Assembly: GCA_913062955.1 (NCBI GenBank)
Contig: CAJXZP010000002.1
Location: forward strand, 62,001-126,000
Source of the DNA: an uncultured Flavobacteriales bacterium
GTDB lineage: Bacteria; Bacteroidota; Bacteroidia; Flavobacteriales_G; Salibacteraceae
Length of the DNA stretch: 64,000 nucleotides
Reading direction: 5' to 3'
The notes beneath the pieces are model-generated. The model searched no databases and was not told the DNA's origin. It was given only the letters and a program-made list of their open reading frames with translations. The translations under genes were made by a program, and so were the position numbers. Shown here in pieces: positions 24,952 to 34,526 of this stretch (its first letter is position 1; each line of letters starts with the position of its first letter).

Positions 24952-25719
24952 ATGAAAAAATATTTTTCTCTCCATTTATTTATTGCCATGCTAATCATGG
25001 TACCCCAATTAGGTTTTTCTTGGGGAGCTACCGGACATAGAGTTGTTGGGCAAGTGGCTATGAACCATATGAGTAAAAAAGCCAATAAAAATGTTTTGGC
25101 TGCATTAGGTAACGAGGATGTGGCTATGGTAGCCAATTGGATGGACTTTATCAAATCAGAATCAGATAAACGTCATATGAATGCATGGCATTACTGTAGT
25201 ATTCCAGATAGTGGTCATTATGAAGGTGCTCCAGAAGAAGGTGATGTAAACAAAATGATACATCAATTTGTAGCGGAGTTAAAAACTAAAAATTACAGTG
25301 TAGATGAGAAATTTGCCTTAAAAGCCCTCATTCATATGGTAGGGGATATACACCAACCTTTGCACGTAGGTAATGGGGCCGACCGTGGTGGAAATGATGT
25401 GAAATTGAAATTCTTCTACAGTTCATCTAACCTGCACCGGGTTTGGGATAGTGGAATGATTGATAAGCAACAATTAAGTTATACCGAATATGCTAAATGG
25501 GTAGATGTTGCGTCATCTAATGAAGTAGCTTCTTGGCAGTCTGCCTCCGTAATGAACTGGATGGAGGAGTCGGTGTCTTATAGGGAATCTATTTATGATA
25601 TTCCCGAGGATAAAAACTTGTCCTATAAATATGTGCATGATCACATTTATCAAGTGAATTTACGTTTGCTTCAAGCGGGTGTTCGCTTGGCCGGTATTTT
25701 AAATGAAATTTACGGTTAG
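24952..25719 (+). CDS. S1/P1 family nuclease (secreted)
   Basis: A secreted zinc nuclease that cleaves single-stranded nucleic acid and 3'-nucleotides. A signal peptide ends at Ser23, so the mature N-terminus is Trp24, whose amino group binds zinc in this family. Further ligands are visible in GHRVVG, MNAWHYCSIPD, the block HMVGDIHQPLHVGNGADRGGND and NLHRVWD. The 255-residue length fits. Its likely role is phosphate or nucleotide scavenging in the periplasm or outside the cell. It shares a bidirectional terminator with the convergent RfbH-type gene. Confidence 0.93.
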   Translation: MKKYFSLHLFIAMLIMVPQLGFSWGATGHRVVGQVAMNHMSKKANKNVLAALGNEDVAMVANWMDFIKSESDKRHMNAWHYCSIPDSGHYEGAPEEGDVNKMIHQFVAELKTKNYSVDEKFALKALIHMVGDIHQPLHVGNGADRGGNDVKLKFFYSSSNLHRVWDSGMIDKQQLSYTEYAKWVDVASSNEVASWQSASVMNWMEESVSYRESIYDIPEDKNLSYKYVHDHIYQVNLRLLQAGVRLAGILNEIYG

Positions 25720-25740
25720 AAAACCCGAATTTAATCGAAT

Positions 25741-25782
25741 AAAAAAAGGGCGGGATTTTTAAAATCCCGCCCTTTTTTTTTA
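25741..25782. terminator. Strong bidirectional terminator
   Basis: AAAAAAAGGGCGGGATTTT and its complement form a near-perfect long stem with A/T runs on both sides, between two convergent genes. Confidence 0.95.
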
Positions 25783-25794
25783 CGCATGTTCTTT

Positions 25795-27096
25795 TTAGGA
25801 AAACTCCTGGAAGTATTTTTCAAGTACTTCCACAATATAATCGTAATGTGATTTATCTAAACCGGGCCATACCCCAATCCAGAACGAATTATTCATGATG
25901 ATATCCGTATTTTTCAAATCTCCAATAACACGGTATTCTACATCTTTATATGCAGGTTGCTTGGTTAAGTTTCCTGCAAATAATAAACGCGTTCCAATTT
26001 TATTTTGTTCTAAGTACTGAATAATATGGTTACGGTCAATTTTACTCGTCTCTTTTATAGTGATCAAGTACCCAAACCAAGATGGATTACTGTTTTCTGC
26101 CGCTTTAGGTAATATAAAATCAGACTCAAAGGGTTGGAGCATTTCGCCTAGTAATTTATGGTTATCCTGACGTGCTTTAACAAATTTATCCACTTTACGT
26201 AACTGACTCAATCCAATAGCCGCTTGCATATCTGTTACCTTCAGGTTAAACCCTACATGAGAGTATATATATTTATGATCATAGCCTTTCGGAAGATCTC
26301 CCAATTGCCATGAAAATCGTGTTAAACAAGTATTGTCCACTCCAGGATCACACCAGCAATCTCTGCCCCAATCTCTAAATGAAGTGGCAATTTTTCGTAA
26401 TCGAGAATTGTTAATCAATACCGCACCTCCTTCACCCATGGTGATATGGTGAGCCGGGTAAAAACTTAAAGTAGCTAAATCACCAAAAGAACCTGTTCTC
26501 TTTCCATTTACGGTAGAACCTAATGAATCACAATCATCTTCAATTAACCAAAGATTGTGTTCATCTGCAATTTTGCGTATCACTTCTATATTGAAAGGAT
26601 TTCCCAAAGTATGGGCAATCATAATAGCTTTGGTTTTATCCGAAATGGCTTCTTTTAGCTGCGCCACATTTACGTTGTAGGTAGGGATGTCTACATCTAC
26701 AAAAACAGGAATGCAACCCATTTGTACAATGGGGTTAACGGTAGTTGGAAATCCAGCAGCTACGGTAATTACTTCATCACCGGGTTTAAGTTGACGATCT
26801 TTCAACTTGGGAGAGGACAGGGTGAATAATGCCAATAAATTGGCCGAAGAACCTGAATTCACCAATAATGCTTTTTTGGAACCAAAATATTCCGCTAATT
26901 CAGTTTCCATCGTTTCGCCATAACGACCTGTGGTTAACCAACCATCCATGGTGGCATCGATACCAAAAAGCAAATCATCTGCTTCAATTACTTTCCCAGT
27001 AACAGGAATGTAATCTTTACCAGCAATGGCTTTTTTACTCACATTTAACTTACTAGTTAACGCTTCTTTTAACGATGAATCAATATTTTTTAACAT
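25795..27096 (-). CDS. rfbH: RfbH/DdhC-type CDP-4-keto-6-deoxyglucose-3-dehydrase (PMP and [2Fe-2S] enzyme)
   Basis: A fold-type I aminotransferase-like enzyme in which the PLP lysine is replaced by His216 in [14 protein letters not shown]. This is the hallmark of the C-3 dehydrase E1 of 3,6-dideoxyhexose synthesis. Cys189, Cys247, Cys249 and Cys257 are all offset by four from the four iron-sulfur cysteines of the Yersinia enzyme (193, 251, 253, 261), and His216 is offset the same way from His220. The assignment is therefore strong. The usual partners (CDP-glucose cytidylyltransferase, dehydratase, reductase E3) are not in this window. It is 433 residues and cytoplasmic, and would supply a deoxysugar for a surface glycan. 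Confidence 0.93.
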   Translation of the reverse strand: MLKNIDSSLKEALTSKLNVSKKAIAGKDYIPVTGKVIEADDLLFGIDATMDGWLTTGRYGETMETELAEYFGSKKALLVNSGSSANLLALFTLSSPKLKDRQLKPGDEVITVAAGFPTTVNPIVQMGCIPVFVDVDIPTYNVNVAQLKEAISDKTKAIMIAHTLGNPFNIEVIRKIADEHNLWLIEDDCDSLGSTVNGKRTGSFGDLATLSFYPAHHITMGEGGAVLINNSRLRKIATSFRDWGRDCWCDPGVDNTCLTRFSWQLGDLPKGYDHKYIYSHVGFNLKVTDMQAAIGLSQLRKVDKFVKARQDNHKLLGEMLQPFESDFILPKAAENSNPSWFGYLITIKETSKIDRNHIIQYLEQNKIGTRLLFAGNLTKQPAYKDVEYRVIGDLKNTDIIMNNSFWIGVWPGLDKSHYDYIVEVLEKYFQEFS

Positions 27097-27191
27097 GCCA
27101 TAAAATTAGGTGGACAAAGATGGTGTTTGAAAGTGAGATTTAAAATTTCCGATGGTAATAATTATTAACCAAAAGGATAAAATACCAGGAC

Positions 27192-27698
27192 TTATTGTTT
27201 ACTAGTTCTTGGACCTAATTCAATGGCCTCTAAATTTTCAATTTTGCCTTGGTTTAATTCAAATCGCAATAAGGTTTTTACTTTATGAAATCCATGAAAA
27301 CCTGCAGCTCCAGGGTTTAGGTGTAATAACTGAAACTTTTTGTCGTACATCACTTTTAAAATATGCGAATGACCACAAATAAAAACATCTGGCTTTTCAA
27401 TACTTAACAACTCCGGTATTCCTCGGTAGTAGCGATGAGGATACCCACCAATATGGGTCATAACAACCTTAACGCCTTCTAGGGTAAATATTTGGTTTTC
27501 TGGAAACTCAGCCCGAACCTTAGGATCATCTATATTTCCATAAACGCCACGAAGGGGTTTGAATTTAGCCAACTCATCCGTAACCTCTGGATTTCCAATG
27601 TCACCTGCATGCCATATTTCATCCACATTTGTAAAGTATTTAAACACTTTTGGGTCGAGGTAACTGTGCGTATCCGAAAGCAATCCTATTTTTGTCAT
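27192..27698 (-). CDS. Metallophosphoesterase, YfcE/MJ0936 family
   Basis: The 168-residue protein has all calcineurin-like metal motifs: DTH (8-10), GD (WHAGDIG), GNID, the His in MTHIGGYPH, and GHSH followed by HLNPGA. Family members are small phosphodiesterases or phosphatases with broad in-vitro activity, so the physiological substrate is open. The gene is divergent from bshB1 with 50 bases between the starts. A TAGATTTG element on the plus strand at 27698-27705 lies over its start codon and may serve bshB1. Confidence 0.9.
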   Translation of the reverse strand: MTKIGLLSDTHSYLDPKVFKYFTNVDEIWHAGDIGNPEVTDELAKFKPLRGVYGNIDDPKVRAEFPENQIFTLEGVKVVMTHIGGYPHRYYRGIPELLSIEKPDVFICGHSHILKVMYDKKFQLLHLNPGAAGFHGFHKVKTLLRFELNQGKIENLEAIELGPRTSKQ

Positions 27699-27748
27699 AG
27701 ATTTGCGAAGGTGGTATTTTTAACCGAATCCACATAGAATTTAAGTGT

Positions 27749-28465
27749 ATGAAAGTAGATGTTTTGGCCATTGGGGTCCATCCCGATGATGTAGAGTTAG
27801 GTTGTTCAGGTACGATTTTAAAAGCGGTATTGGATGGCAAAAAAGTAGCTGTTTTGGATTTAACTCGTGGAGAGTTAGGTACTCGGGGGACTCCTGAACT
27901 TCGCCAGATTGAAGCACAAAATGCGGCTAAAATTTTGGGACTAACGGATCGTACTATTTTAAATATTGGGGATGGTTTTTTTCAGCATACCAATGAGAAT
28001 ATGTTAGAAATTGCTAAATACATCCGTCATTACCAACCCGAAGTTGTTTTGGCGAATGCTATGGCCGACCGTCATCCGGATCACGGACGAGCAGGAAAGT
28101 TAATTTCGGAGGCTTGTTTTTATTCAGGGCTCCAGAAAATTGAAACGGAGTTAAATGGTGAAAATCAAAAAGCGCATCGACCAAAAGCGGTATATCATTA
28201 CATTCAGGATCGTTATACTGATCCAGACTTGGTGGTAGATGTGACCGAGGTATGGGGCCAAAAGATTGAATCTATCCTCGCCTATTCTTCGCAATTTTTT
28301 GATCCCAATTCGAAAGAACCAGAAACCCCAATTTCGTCTAAAGCGTTTATGGATTTTATTGATGGGAGAGGTGCCCAATTTGGTCGATTAATCAATACCA
28401 AGTTTGGGGAAGGGTATACCATGGCTAGACCAGCCGGAGTGAATCAAATATTAGATGTAATTTAA
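27749..28465 (+). CDS. bshB1: Bacillithiol biosynthesis deacetylase BshB1
   Basis: A LmbE/PIG-L-type zinc deacetylase that removes acetate from GlcNAc-malate in bacillithiol synthesis. The metal motif HPDD is at 11-14 (IGVHPDDVELGCSGT) and the second motif in MADRHPDHGRAG. The 238-residue length and the LTRGELGTRGTPELR segment match BshB1 rather than other LmbE enzymes. Bacillithiol is the low-molecular-weight thiol of many Bacteroidetes. BshA and BshC are not in the window. It is followed after 7 bases by recN, so they are probably one transcript. Confidence 0.92.
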   Translation: MKVDVLAIGVHPDDVELGCSGTILKAVLDGKKVAVLDLTRGELGTRGTPELRQIEAQNAAKILGLTDRTILNIGDGFFQHTNENMLEIAKYIRHYQPEVVLANAMADRHPDHGRAGKLISEACFYSGLQKIETELNGENQKAHRPKAVYHYIQDRYTDPDLVVDVTEVWGQKIESILAYSSQFFDPNSKEPETPISSKAFMDFIDGRGAQFGRLINTKFGEGYTMARPAGVNQILDVI

Positions 28466-28472
28466 ATAAAGA

Positions 28473-30128
28473 ATGTTAGCAGCCATACGCATTTCCAACT
28501 ACGTTTTAATTGATCAACTCGAAGTTGATTTTAAAACAGGATTTACAGTAATTACCGGTGAAACGGGTGCGGGTAAATCCATTATTTTAGGTGCTCTTTC
28601 TCTAATTTTAGGAGGTCGAGCGAATCTTTCCAGTAAAGGAAATCCAGATAAGAAAATTATTGCCGAAGGGGAGTTTAATATTGAGAATTATAATTTAAAG
28701 AGTTTCTTTACCGATAACGATTTAGATTATTATCCAGAATCAACATCGTTACGTAGAGAAATTATTCCTTCGGGTAAATCTCGCGCGTTTATTAATGACA
28801 CTCCTGTAACGAATGCCATACTTAAAAAATTAGGCGAAAAATTGGTAGATATCCATTCGCAACACGAAAATCAATTGTTATTAAAACCGGTTTACCAATT
28901 AGCGTTTTTGGATGCTTTTGGAAATGTAGGTACCGATGTATTGAAATTTGCGAACGATTTTGAGAAATGGAAAGCATTATCCAAAACGTTAACTTTCTTA
29001 AAAGAACAAGAACAAAGCGCTCGTCAGGAAGAAGATTATTTACGTTTTCAATTATCTGAAATAGAAGAGGCCGAATTAGGAAAAGTGAATTTTGAAGAAA
29101 TTCAAAATGAACTTCAAATTTTGGAGAACTCAGATGCCATCCAATCCGGGTTGAAACAAGCAAATCAGCATATTTCGGAGGAGGAAGTAAATGCGATTTC
29201 TTTATTAAAAACGGCCGTAAGTGGATTGGAAGATGCGAAAGATTTAAGCAGTTCCTATGCGGAGCTCTCCGAACGTTTGAGTAGTGTTTTAATAGAATTG
29301 GATGATATCAATACCGAAGTAGAGTATCAAAGTGGATTGGTAGAATCAAATCCAGAAAAGGCAGATAGTTTACGTGCTTCTTTGGATAAGGTAAACCATC
29401 TGATGCATAAACATAACTTAACGGAGATAAAAGAACTAATTGAATTGGAATCCCAATTAGAAGGTTCATTATCTAAGTTAGATGGTTTTGCGGAGGAGAT
29501 TATTTCCACTGAGAATAAACGGAATGACTTACACATGAAAATGCAAAAAATGGCCGTTTCTATTTCGAAAAAAAGAAAGACCTACGCACCAAAGTTGGAA
29601 AAACAAATTACGAGTGGATTGAAAAATTTGGGGATGCCCAATACGCAAATTCAAATCTTCTTTACCGAACGAAGTGAGTTTAATGCAACGGGGCTTGATG
29701 ATATTCAGATTTTGTTTTCTGCCAATAAGGGTTTTGAAATGCAAGCCCTGGAGAAAGTAGCTTCGGGTGGAGAGCGTTCTCGATTAATGTTGGTTTTGAA
29801 AAAAATTCATGCATCGGTAGCGAGTACTCCCACCTTAATATTGGATGAAATTGATACGGGGATTTCGGGTGAGGTAGCCGCTAAAACAGCTCAAATGCTG
29901 GCCGAAATGTCGACCGACTCTCAAATCATTTCCATTACTCACCTGCCTCAAGTAGCAGGTAAAGCCAATCATCATCAAGAAGTTTCAAAATCGGTAAAAG
30001 GCGGAAAAACAACGACTTCTTTACGGACATTAACTCCCCAGGAAAGACGATTGGAAATTGCAAGAATGTTAAGTGGCGAGGACATTACAGAAGCTGCTTT
30101 GCAAAACGCGGAACAATTAATGCAGTAA
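28473..30128 (+). CDS. recN: DNA repair protein RecN
   Basis: An SMC-like ATPase acting early in double-strand break repair. The 551-residue protein has Walker A GETGAGKS (29-36), a long coiled-coil centre (about 155-370), the signature ASGGERSRLMLVLK and Walker B TLILDEIDTGISG, ending with the conserved ITHLPQVAGKA loop. It lies 7 bases after bshB1. Its linkage to a redox-thiol gene is common in this phylum but of uncertain meaning. Confidence 0.97.
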   Translation: MLAAIRISNYVLIDQLEVDFKTGFTVITGETGAGKSIILGALSLILGGRANLSSKGNPDKKIIAEGEFNIENYNLKSFFTDNDLDYYPESTSLRREIIPSGKSRAFINDTPVTNAILKKLGEKLVDIHSQHENQLLLKPVYQLAFLDAFGNVGTDVLKFANDFEKWKALSKTLTFLKEQEQSARQEEDYLRFQLSEIEEAELGKVNFEEIQNELQILENSDAIQSGLKQANQHISEEEVNAISLLKTAVSGLEDAKDLSSSYAELSERLSSVLIELDDINTEVEYQSGLVESNPEKADSLRASLDKVNHLMHKHNLTEIKELIELESQLEGSLSKLDGFAEEIISTENKRNDLHMKMQKMAVSISKKRKTYAPKLEKQITSGLKNLGMPNTQIQIFFTERSEFNATGLDDIQILFSANKGFEMQALEKVASGGERSRLMLVLKKIHASVASTPTLILDEIDTGISGEVAAKTAQMLAEMSTDSQIISITHLPQVAGKANHHQEVSKSVKGGKTTTSLRTLTPQERRLEIARMLSGEDITEAALQNAEQLMQ

Positions 30129-30201
30129 TTCCTATATTTTTTAAATTTCACGTACAATAATAGTAGATTCGTAACGTATTGATTGCGATTTTTATCCCAC
30201 T

Positions 30202-31263
30202 ATGAATAAGAAATTACTTTTACTTTATGTAGCCATTTTTAGTGTCATCTCGGTGAGTGCACAAGTAAATAGTAGCCAAACCTATAAGTTTTTGAATTTG
30301 CCAACTTCGGCACGATCTGCCGCTATGGGTGGTAGTTTTATATCTTCAGCTTCGTCCGATTTAAATTTAGTGGCGGATAATCCTTCTGTCCTAGATAGTA
30401 CCATGGATAAATTAGCGACCATTTCTTACATCAATTATCTTTCAGATATTAATATGGGATATGTGGCTTATTCTAAATATTATCACGGTGTGGGAACCTT
30501 TAGTGCCGGATTGCAATTTATGGGATATGGTGATTTTATTCGTGCCGATGAAACAGGACAACAAAATGGAACCTTCAGTGCCGGTGATTATGCTTTAGAT
30601 ATTTCCTACGGTAGAGCTATTGATTCCTTGTTTTCCGTAGGTGCTTCCATGAAGTTGATTTATTCTTCTTACGATTATTTGAATTCCTTTGGTGTTGCTT
30701 TTGATTTGGGTGGGACCTATGTTAGTAAAAATAAATTGTTTACTGCAGGTGCGGTGATTAATAATATGGGAATGGAGTTGAAACCCTATTTCAAAGGTGA
30801 CCGTCAAAAAATCCCCCTGAATATGCAAATTGCCGGTTCCATTAAGTTGGATAAAGCACCTTTACGTTTTACGTTTTTAGCGAATAACCTTCAACGTTGG
30901 GATTTGGTAGGTAATCAATCTGTGGATGGATTACCCACTATTAATTCTACGGGAAACAACATTTCTACAACTACCCAAAAAACTTTTACTGTGGATAACA
31001 TTTTCCGTCATTTTGTTTTTGGAGCAGAGATTTTACCTTCCGAAAACTTTTTTATTCAAATTGCGTATAACTACTTGCGTAAAAAGGAATTAAGTGTCCC
31101 TGGGAGAACAAGCTTAAATGCGTTTTCTTTCGGTTTGGGGATGCGGATTAAGCGACTTAAATTTTCCTATGCTTTGGCATCTTATACTTCAGCGGGTACG
31201 AGTCACCACATTACGCTAAGTACCGATTTAAAATCCTTTAGAAGAAAGTCTTCGTCCAATTAA
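30202..31263 (+). CDS. porQ: Type IX secretion system protein PorQ
   Basis: The 353-residue protein has a signal peptide (ending SVSAQ) and the PorQ opening YKFLNLPTSARSAAMGG, with later strands of an outer-membrane FadL/PorV-like barrel ending in FRRKSS. PorQ is an outer-membrane component of the T9SS attachment complex. Placement just before cmk and rpsA is frequently seen in Flavobacteriales and supports the call. Other T9SS-related genes in the window are the 52.2 kb DUF6089 gene and the PD40 protein at the right edge. Confidence 0.88.
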   Translation: MNKKLLLLYVAIFSVISVSAQVNSSQTYKFLNLPTSARSAAMGGSFISSASSDLNLVADNPSVLDSTMDKLATISYINYLSDINMGYVAYSKYYHGVGTFSAGLQFMGYGDFIRADETGQQNGTFSAGDYALDISYGRAIDSLFSVGASMKLIYSSYDYLNSFGVAFDLGGTYVSKNKLFTAGAVINNMGMELKPYFKGDRQKIPLNMQIAGSIKLDKAPLRFTFLANNLQRWDLVGNQSVDGLPTINSTGNNISTTTQKTFTVDNIFRHFVFGAEILPSENFFIQIAYNYLRKKELSVPGRTSLNAFSFGLGMRIKRLKFSYALASYTSAGTSHHITLSTDLKSFRRKSSSN

Positions 31264-31283
31264 TCAGATTACAATCGGAATTC

Positions 31284-31291
31284 TACTTTTG
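31284..31291 (+). promoter_or_regulatory. -7 promoter element for cmk
   Basis: TACTTTTG, a full TAnnTTTG match 14 bases before the ATG at 31306. Confidence 0.6.
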
Positions 31292-31305
31292 TACAAAATT
31301 TTTAT

Positions 31306-31992
31306 ATGTCTAAAATCAACATCGCCATTGACGGATTTTCGTCTTGCGGAAAAAGTACATTAGCGAAACAATTAGCGCAACATATTGGGTATGTGTATGT
31401 GGATTCGGGCGCTATGTATCGCGCGGTTACCTTGTTCGCTATGCGTAATGACTTCTTTACCAAGATGGATTTAAATGAAGCACAGTTAATTGCTTCGTTA
31501 GCGCAAGTAGAGGTGCGCTTGGCGTACGATTCCAAGACTCAAAGTCAAATTACTTTTTTGAACAATGAAAACGTGGAAGAAGAAATTCGAAAAATGCCCG
31601 TTTCCCAACGAGTAAGTCAGGTAGCTGTAGTAAAAGAAGTACGCGAACGTTTGGTATTTCTACAACAGCAAATGGCTTTGGATAGAGGAGTAGTTATGGA
31701 TGGAAGAGACATTGGTACGGTGGTTATGCCAGATGCCGAACTTAAAATATTTATGACGGCTTCGCCAGAAGTTCGTGCGAAAAGACGTTTAGATGAATTG
31801 GAGGCAAAAGGAGATAAAGTATCTTTTGATGAAGTCATAGAAAACTTGAAACATAGAGACCATATCGATCAAACAAGAGCCGAGTCTCCCTTAACTCAAG
31901 CTGACGATGCGCGTGTCCTTGATAATTCGAAAATTACAAGAGAAGAGCAGTTGAAATTGGTTAAAAGTTGGATTTCTTTATTCCCTTCATAA
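31306..31992 (+). CDS. cmk: (d)CMP kinase
   Basis: Phosphorylates CMP and dCMP with ATP. The 228-residue protein has the P-loop GFSSCGKS (10-17), the NMP-binding segment YVDSGAMYRAVTLFA and the conserved GRDIGTVVMPDA and KRRLDEL elements. It sits between porQ and rpsA, each with its own promoter. The cmk-rpsA neighbourhood is widely conserved in bacteria. Confidence 0.96.
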   Translation: MSKINIAIDGFSSCGKSTLAKQLAQHIGYVYVDSGAMYRAVTLFAMRNDFFTKMDLNEAQLIASLAQVEVRLAYDSKTQSQITFLNNENVEEEIRKMPVSQRVSQVAVVKEVRERLVFLQQQMALDRGVVMDGRDIGTVVMPDAELKIFMTASPEVRAKRRLDELEAKGDKVSFDEVIENLKHRDHIDQTRAESPLTQADDARVLDNSKITREEQLKLVKSWISLFPS

Positions 31993-32113
31993 TACCTTCT
32001 GTTTATCAATTGAATATGGCTATTTTAAGAGCCTTTGTCATTATTTAGCAAGTAATTCACAATGTGCTACTAACAAATGCCATAGCGCTATATTTTTATT
32101 CAAATTAAATAAT

Positions 32114-32121
32114 TACTTTTG
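32114..32121 (+). promoter_or_regulatory. -7 promoter element for rpsA
   Basis: TACTTTTG, a full TAnnTTTG match that implies a leader of about 85 bases before the ATG at 32212. Confidence 0.65.
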
Positions 32122-32140
32122 CAGCCCCAATAATGGGTGA

Positions 32141-32194
32141 AGACTGCAATCGGTAGTAGTCTATTTTTAATTCTTACGGAACACCGAACCGTAA
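32141..32194 (+). promoter_or_regulatory. rpsA leader with two hairpins (possible autoregulatory structure)
   Basis: AGACT/AGTCT close a hairpin at 32141-32162, and TTACGG/CCGTAA close a second at 32174-32194. Both lie in the leader and neither is followed by a T run. S1 is known to repress its own translation in other bacteria, so a structured leader is plausible here; the binding itself is inferred. Confidence 0.4.
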
Positions 32195-32211
32195 TACAAA
32201 ATTTTAGTCCT

Positions 32212-34167
32212 ATGGCTGAAGAAAAAAAAGAAGTAACTCCAGAAGTTACGGAAAACAACACGGCTGCTGAGGCACCGGTTGAAGCAACGAAAGTTGAGAT
32301 AGAAGCGGTTGTTGAAACTATCGCTGAAGAAACAAAAGAAGAAACTCCAAAAGTAGTTGTACCTAGTGGGCCAGTTGATTATTCAAAAGTAGAGCCTTTG
32401 GCTGATTTTGATTGGTCAGGAATTAGTAAAACAGATTTAGTTTACACAGACGAAGAGTTTGCTAAATTGGAAGAAGAGTATGTATCTACTTTAACTTCAA
32501 TTGCGGATCACGAAGTTGTGGACGGTAGAATTGTTGCTTTAACTGCTAAAGAAGCAGTGGTTGATATCAACTACAAATCGGAAGGAATTATCTCTGTAAA
32601 CGAATTACGTTACAATGCTGATGTAAAGGTAGAGGATATAATTAAAGTTTACGTTGAGAACTTAGAAGACAAAAACGGTCAGTTAATTATTTCTCACAAA
32701 AAAGCACGTATGTTAAGTGCTTGGGATGATGTAAACTTAGCGTTAGAAACTGGAAAAGTGATTCAAGGTTTTGTTAAATGTAGAACTAAAGGTGGTTTAA
32801 TTGTTGATGTATTCGGAATTGAAGCATTCTTACCAGGTTCTCAAATTGATGTGAAGCCAATTAGAGATTACGATATCTATGTAGGTAAAAACATGGAATT
32901 CAAAGTGGTGAAAATCAACAATGAATTCAAAAACGTAGTGGTATCTCATAAAGCACTTATTGAAGCTGAATTAGAGCAACAAAAAGTGGAGATCATGTCT
33001 AAATTAGAAAAAGGACAAGTTCTTGAAGGTGTGGTTAAAAATATCACTTCTTATGGTGTATTTATCGATCTTGGTGGAGTTGACGGATTAATTCACATTA
33101 CCGACCTTTCTTGGGGGCGCGTGAATCATCCAGAAGATTTCGTTGAATTAGATCAAAAAATGAATGTGGTAATTCTAGACTTTGACGATAACAAAAAACG
33201 TATCGCTTTAGGTTTAAAACAACTACAAAAACATCCTTGGGAATCTCTTGATGAAAACATCAAAGTAGGTGACAAAGTAAAAGGTAAAGTTGTTGTTATG
33301 GCTGATTACGGTGCGTTTGTTGAAATCGCTCCAGGTGTGGAAGGATTGATTCACGTATCAGAAATGTCATGGTCACAACACTTACGTACCGCTCAAGATT
33401 TCTTCAAAGTTGGAGATGAGGTTGAAGCAGTAGTAATGACCTTAGAAAGAGATGAACGTAAAATGTCATTATCTACACGTAGCTTAAGTACCGATCCTTG
33501 GGAAGGTATTGAAGCGAAGTATCCAGTAGATAGTACTCACGCTGGGAAAGTAACTAACATTTCTAACTTTGGAGTGTTTGTTGAACTAGAAGAGGGAATT
33601 GACGGATTAATTCACATCTCTGATTTATCTTGGAATAAGAAAGTAAACCACCCATCAGAATTCACTAAAGTAGGTGAAGAAATGAAAGCGGTTGTACTTG
33701 AAATAGACAAAGACAACAGAAGATTATCTTTAGGACACAAACAATTGGAAGAGAATCCATGGGATGTGTTTGAGTCAGTATTCGAATTAGGATCTACTCA
33801 TAAAGGTACCGTAACTTCTGTAGGTGAAAAAGGATCAGTAGTCGCTTTACCTTACGGTATTGAAGGTTTCTCTCCAACACGTCATTCTAAGAAACAAGAC
33901 GGTTCTAAATTATTGATTGATGATAACATGGATTTTGTTGTATTAGAATTCAACAAAGATTCAAGAAAAATCATCGTTTCTCATACTAGAACTTTCGAAG
34001 AAGATGCTAGAGAGAAAGCAGACATGGATAAAAAAGCAAAAGTAGCAAACAGAGCTACAGCTAGCCGTGCGGTTGATTCTTTAAACAAAAAATCAGAAAA
34101 ATCTACATTAGGAGATCTTGATTCGCTTGCAGCGTTGAAAGCTTCAATGGAGAAAGACGAAAAATAA
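32212..34167 (+). CDS. rpsA: 30S ribosomal protein S1
   Basis: S1 binds mRNA on the ribosome and unfolds structured leaders. The 652-residue protein has an acidic Glu/Val/Thr-rich N-terminal extension (about 1-55) and then six S1 (OB) domains. Repeated hallmarks such as GVVKNITSYGVFIDLGGVDGLIH, GKVVVMADYGAFVEIAPGVEGLIH and GKVTNISNFGVFVELEEGIDGLIH are visible. The longer frame from 32137 begins upstream of the leader hairpins, and MAEEKKE at 32212 fits S1 N-termini. The coding sequence has the smooth codon use of highly expressed genes. Confidence 0.96.
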   Translation: MAEEKKEVTPEVTENNTAAEAPVEATKVEIEAVVETIAEETKEETPKVVVPSGPVDYSKVEPLADFDWSGISKTDLVYTDEEFAKLEEEYVSTLTSIADHEVVDGRIVALTAKEAVVDINYKSEGIISVNELRYNADVKVEDIIKVYVENLEDKNGQLIISHKKARMLSAWDDVNLALETGKVIQGFVKCRTKGGLIVDVFGIEAFLPGSQIDVKPIRDYDIYVGKNMEFKVVKINNEFKNVVVSHKALIEAELEQQKVEIMSKLEKGQVLEGVVKNITSYGVFIDLGGVDGLIHITDLSWGRVNHPEDFVELDQKMNVVILDFDDNKKRIALGLKQLQKHPWESLDENIKVGDKVKGKVVVMADYGAFVEIAPGVEGLIHVSEMSWSQHLRTAQDFFKVGDEVEAVVMTLERDERKMSLSTRSLSTDPWEGIEAKYPVDSTHAGKVTNISNFGVFVELEEGIDGLIHISDLSWNKKVNHPSEFTKVGEEMKAVVLEIDKDNRRLSLGHKQLEENPWDVFESVFELGSTHKGTVTSVGEKGSVVALPYGIEGFSPTRHSKKQDGSKLLIDDNMDFVVLEFNKDSRKIIVSHTRTFEEDAREKADMDKKAKVANRATASRAVDSLNKKSEKSTLGDLDSLAALKASMEKDEK

Positions 34168-34192
34168 ACCTCGTCTTAACTATATTAAAAAG

Positions 34193-34225
34193 GCCTCTTT
34201 CATTCATTTGAAAGAGGCTTTTTTT
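34193..34225 (+). terminator. Terminator after rpsA
   Basis: A 10-bp stem GCCTCTTTCA / TGAAAGAGGC with a 6-base loop, followed by seven Ts. The next 267 bases (34226-34492) show no recognisable gene. Confidence 0.92.
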
Positions 34226-34492
34226 GTACCCTAAATTGGGATATTAACTCGTTGGTTTATTTCGGTTTACCCAGGAATGCAAAAGACCATTCTTCTCTTT
34301 TTGCAAGAAGTATAATTGAATCTACCTATCGTTTAAGGCAACTTGAATTTGTCGAAGGAATTAAAAGAGGATGTATTTCATAAGCTATGGGATACTTTAA
34401 CCAAAGCTTTTTTTTATTAGTCACAATAAAGGACAGAACTTAGCGTTTCTTTCCATTCAAAATATTTTATTTTAGTAGCTAAACGAATTAAC

Positions 34493-34500
34493 TATATTTG
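34493..34500 (+). promoter_or_regulatory. -7 promoter element for the M16 lipoprotein gene
   Basis: TATATTTG, a full TAnnTTTG match 26 bases before the ATG at 34527. Confidence 0.6.
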
Positions 34501-34526
34501 AAACTAAATATCCTAAAACTATAATT

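Noticed and set aside
34226-34492. Possible small gene between rpsA terminator and the M16 gene promoter
   Set aside because: No frame longer than about 30 codons with plausible start; nothing recognisable.
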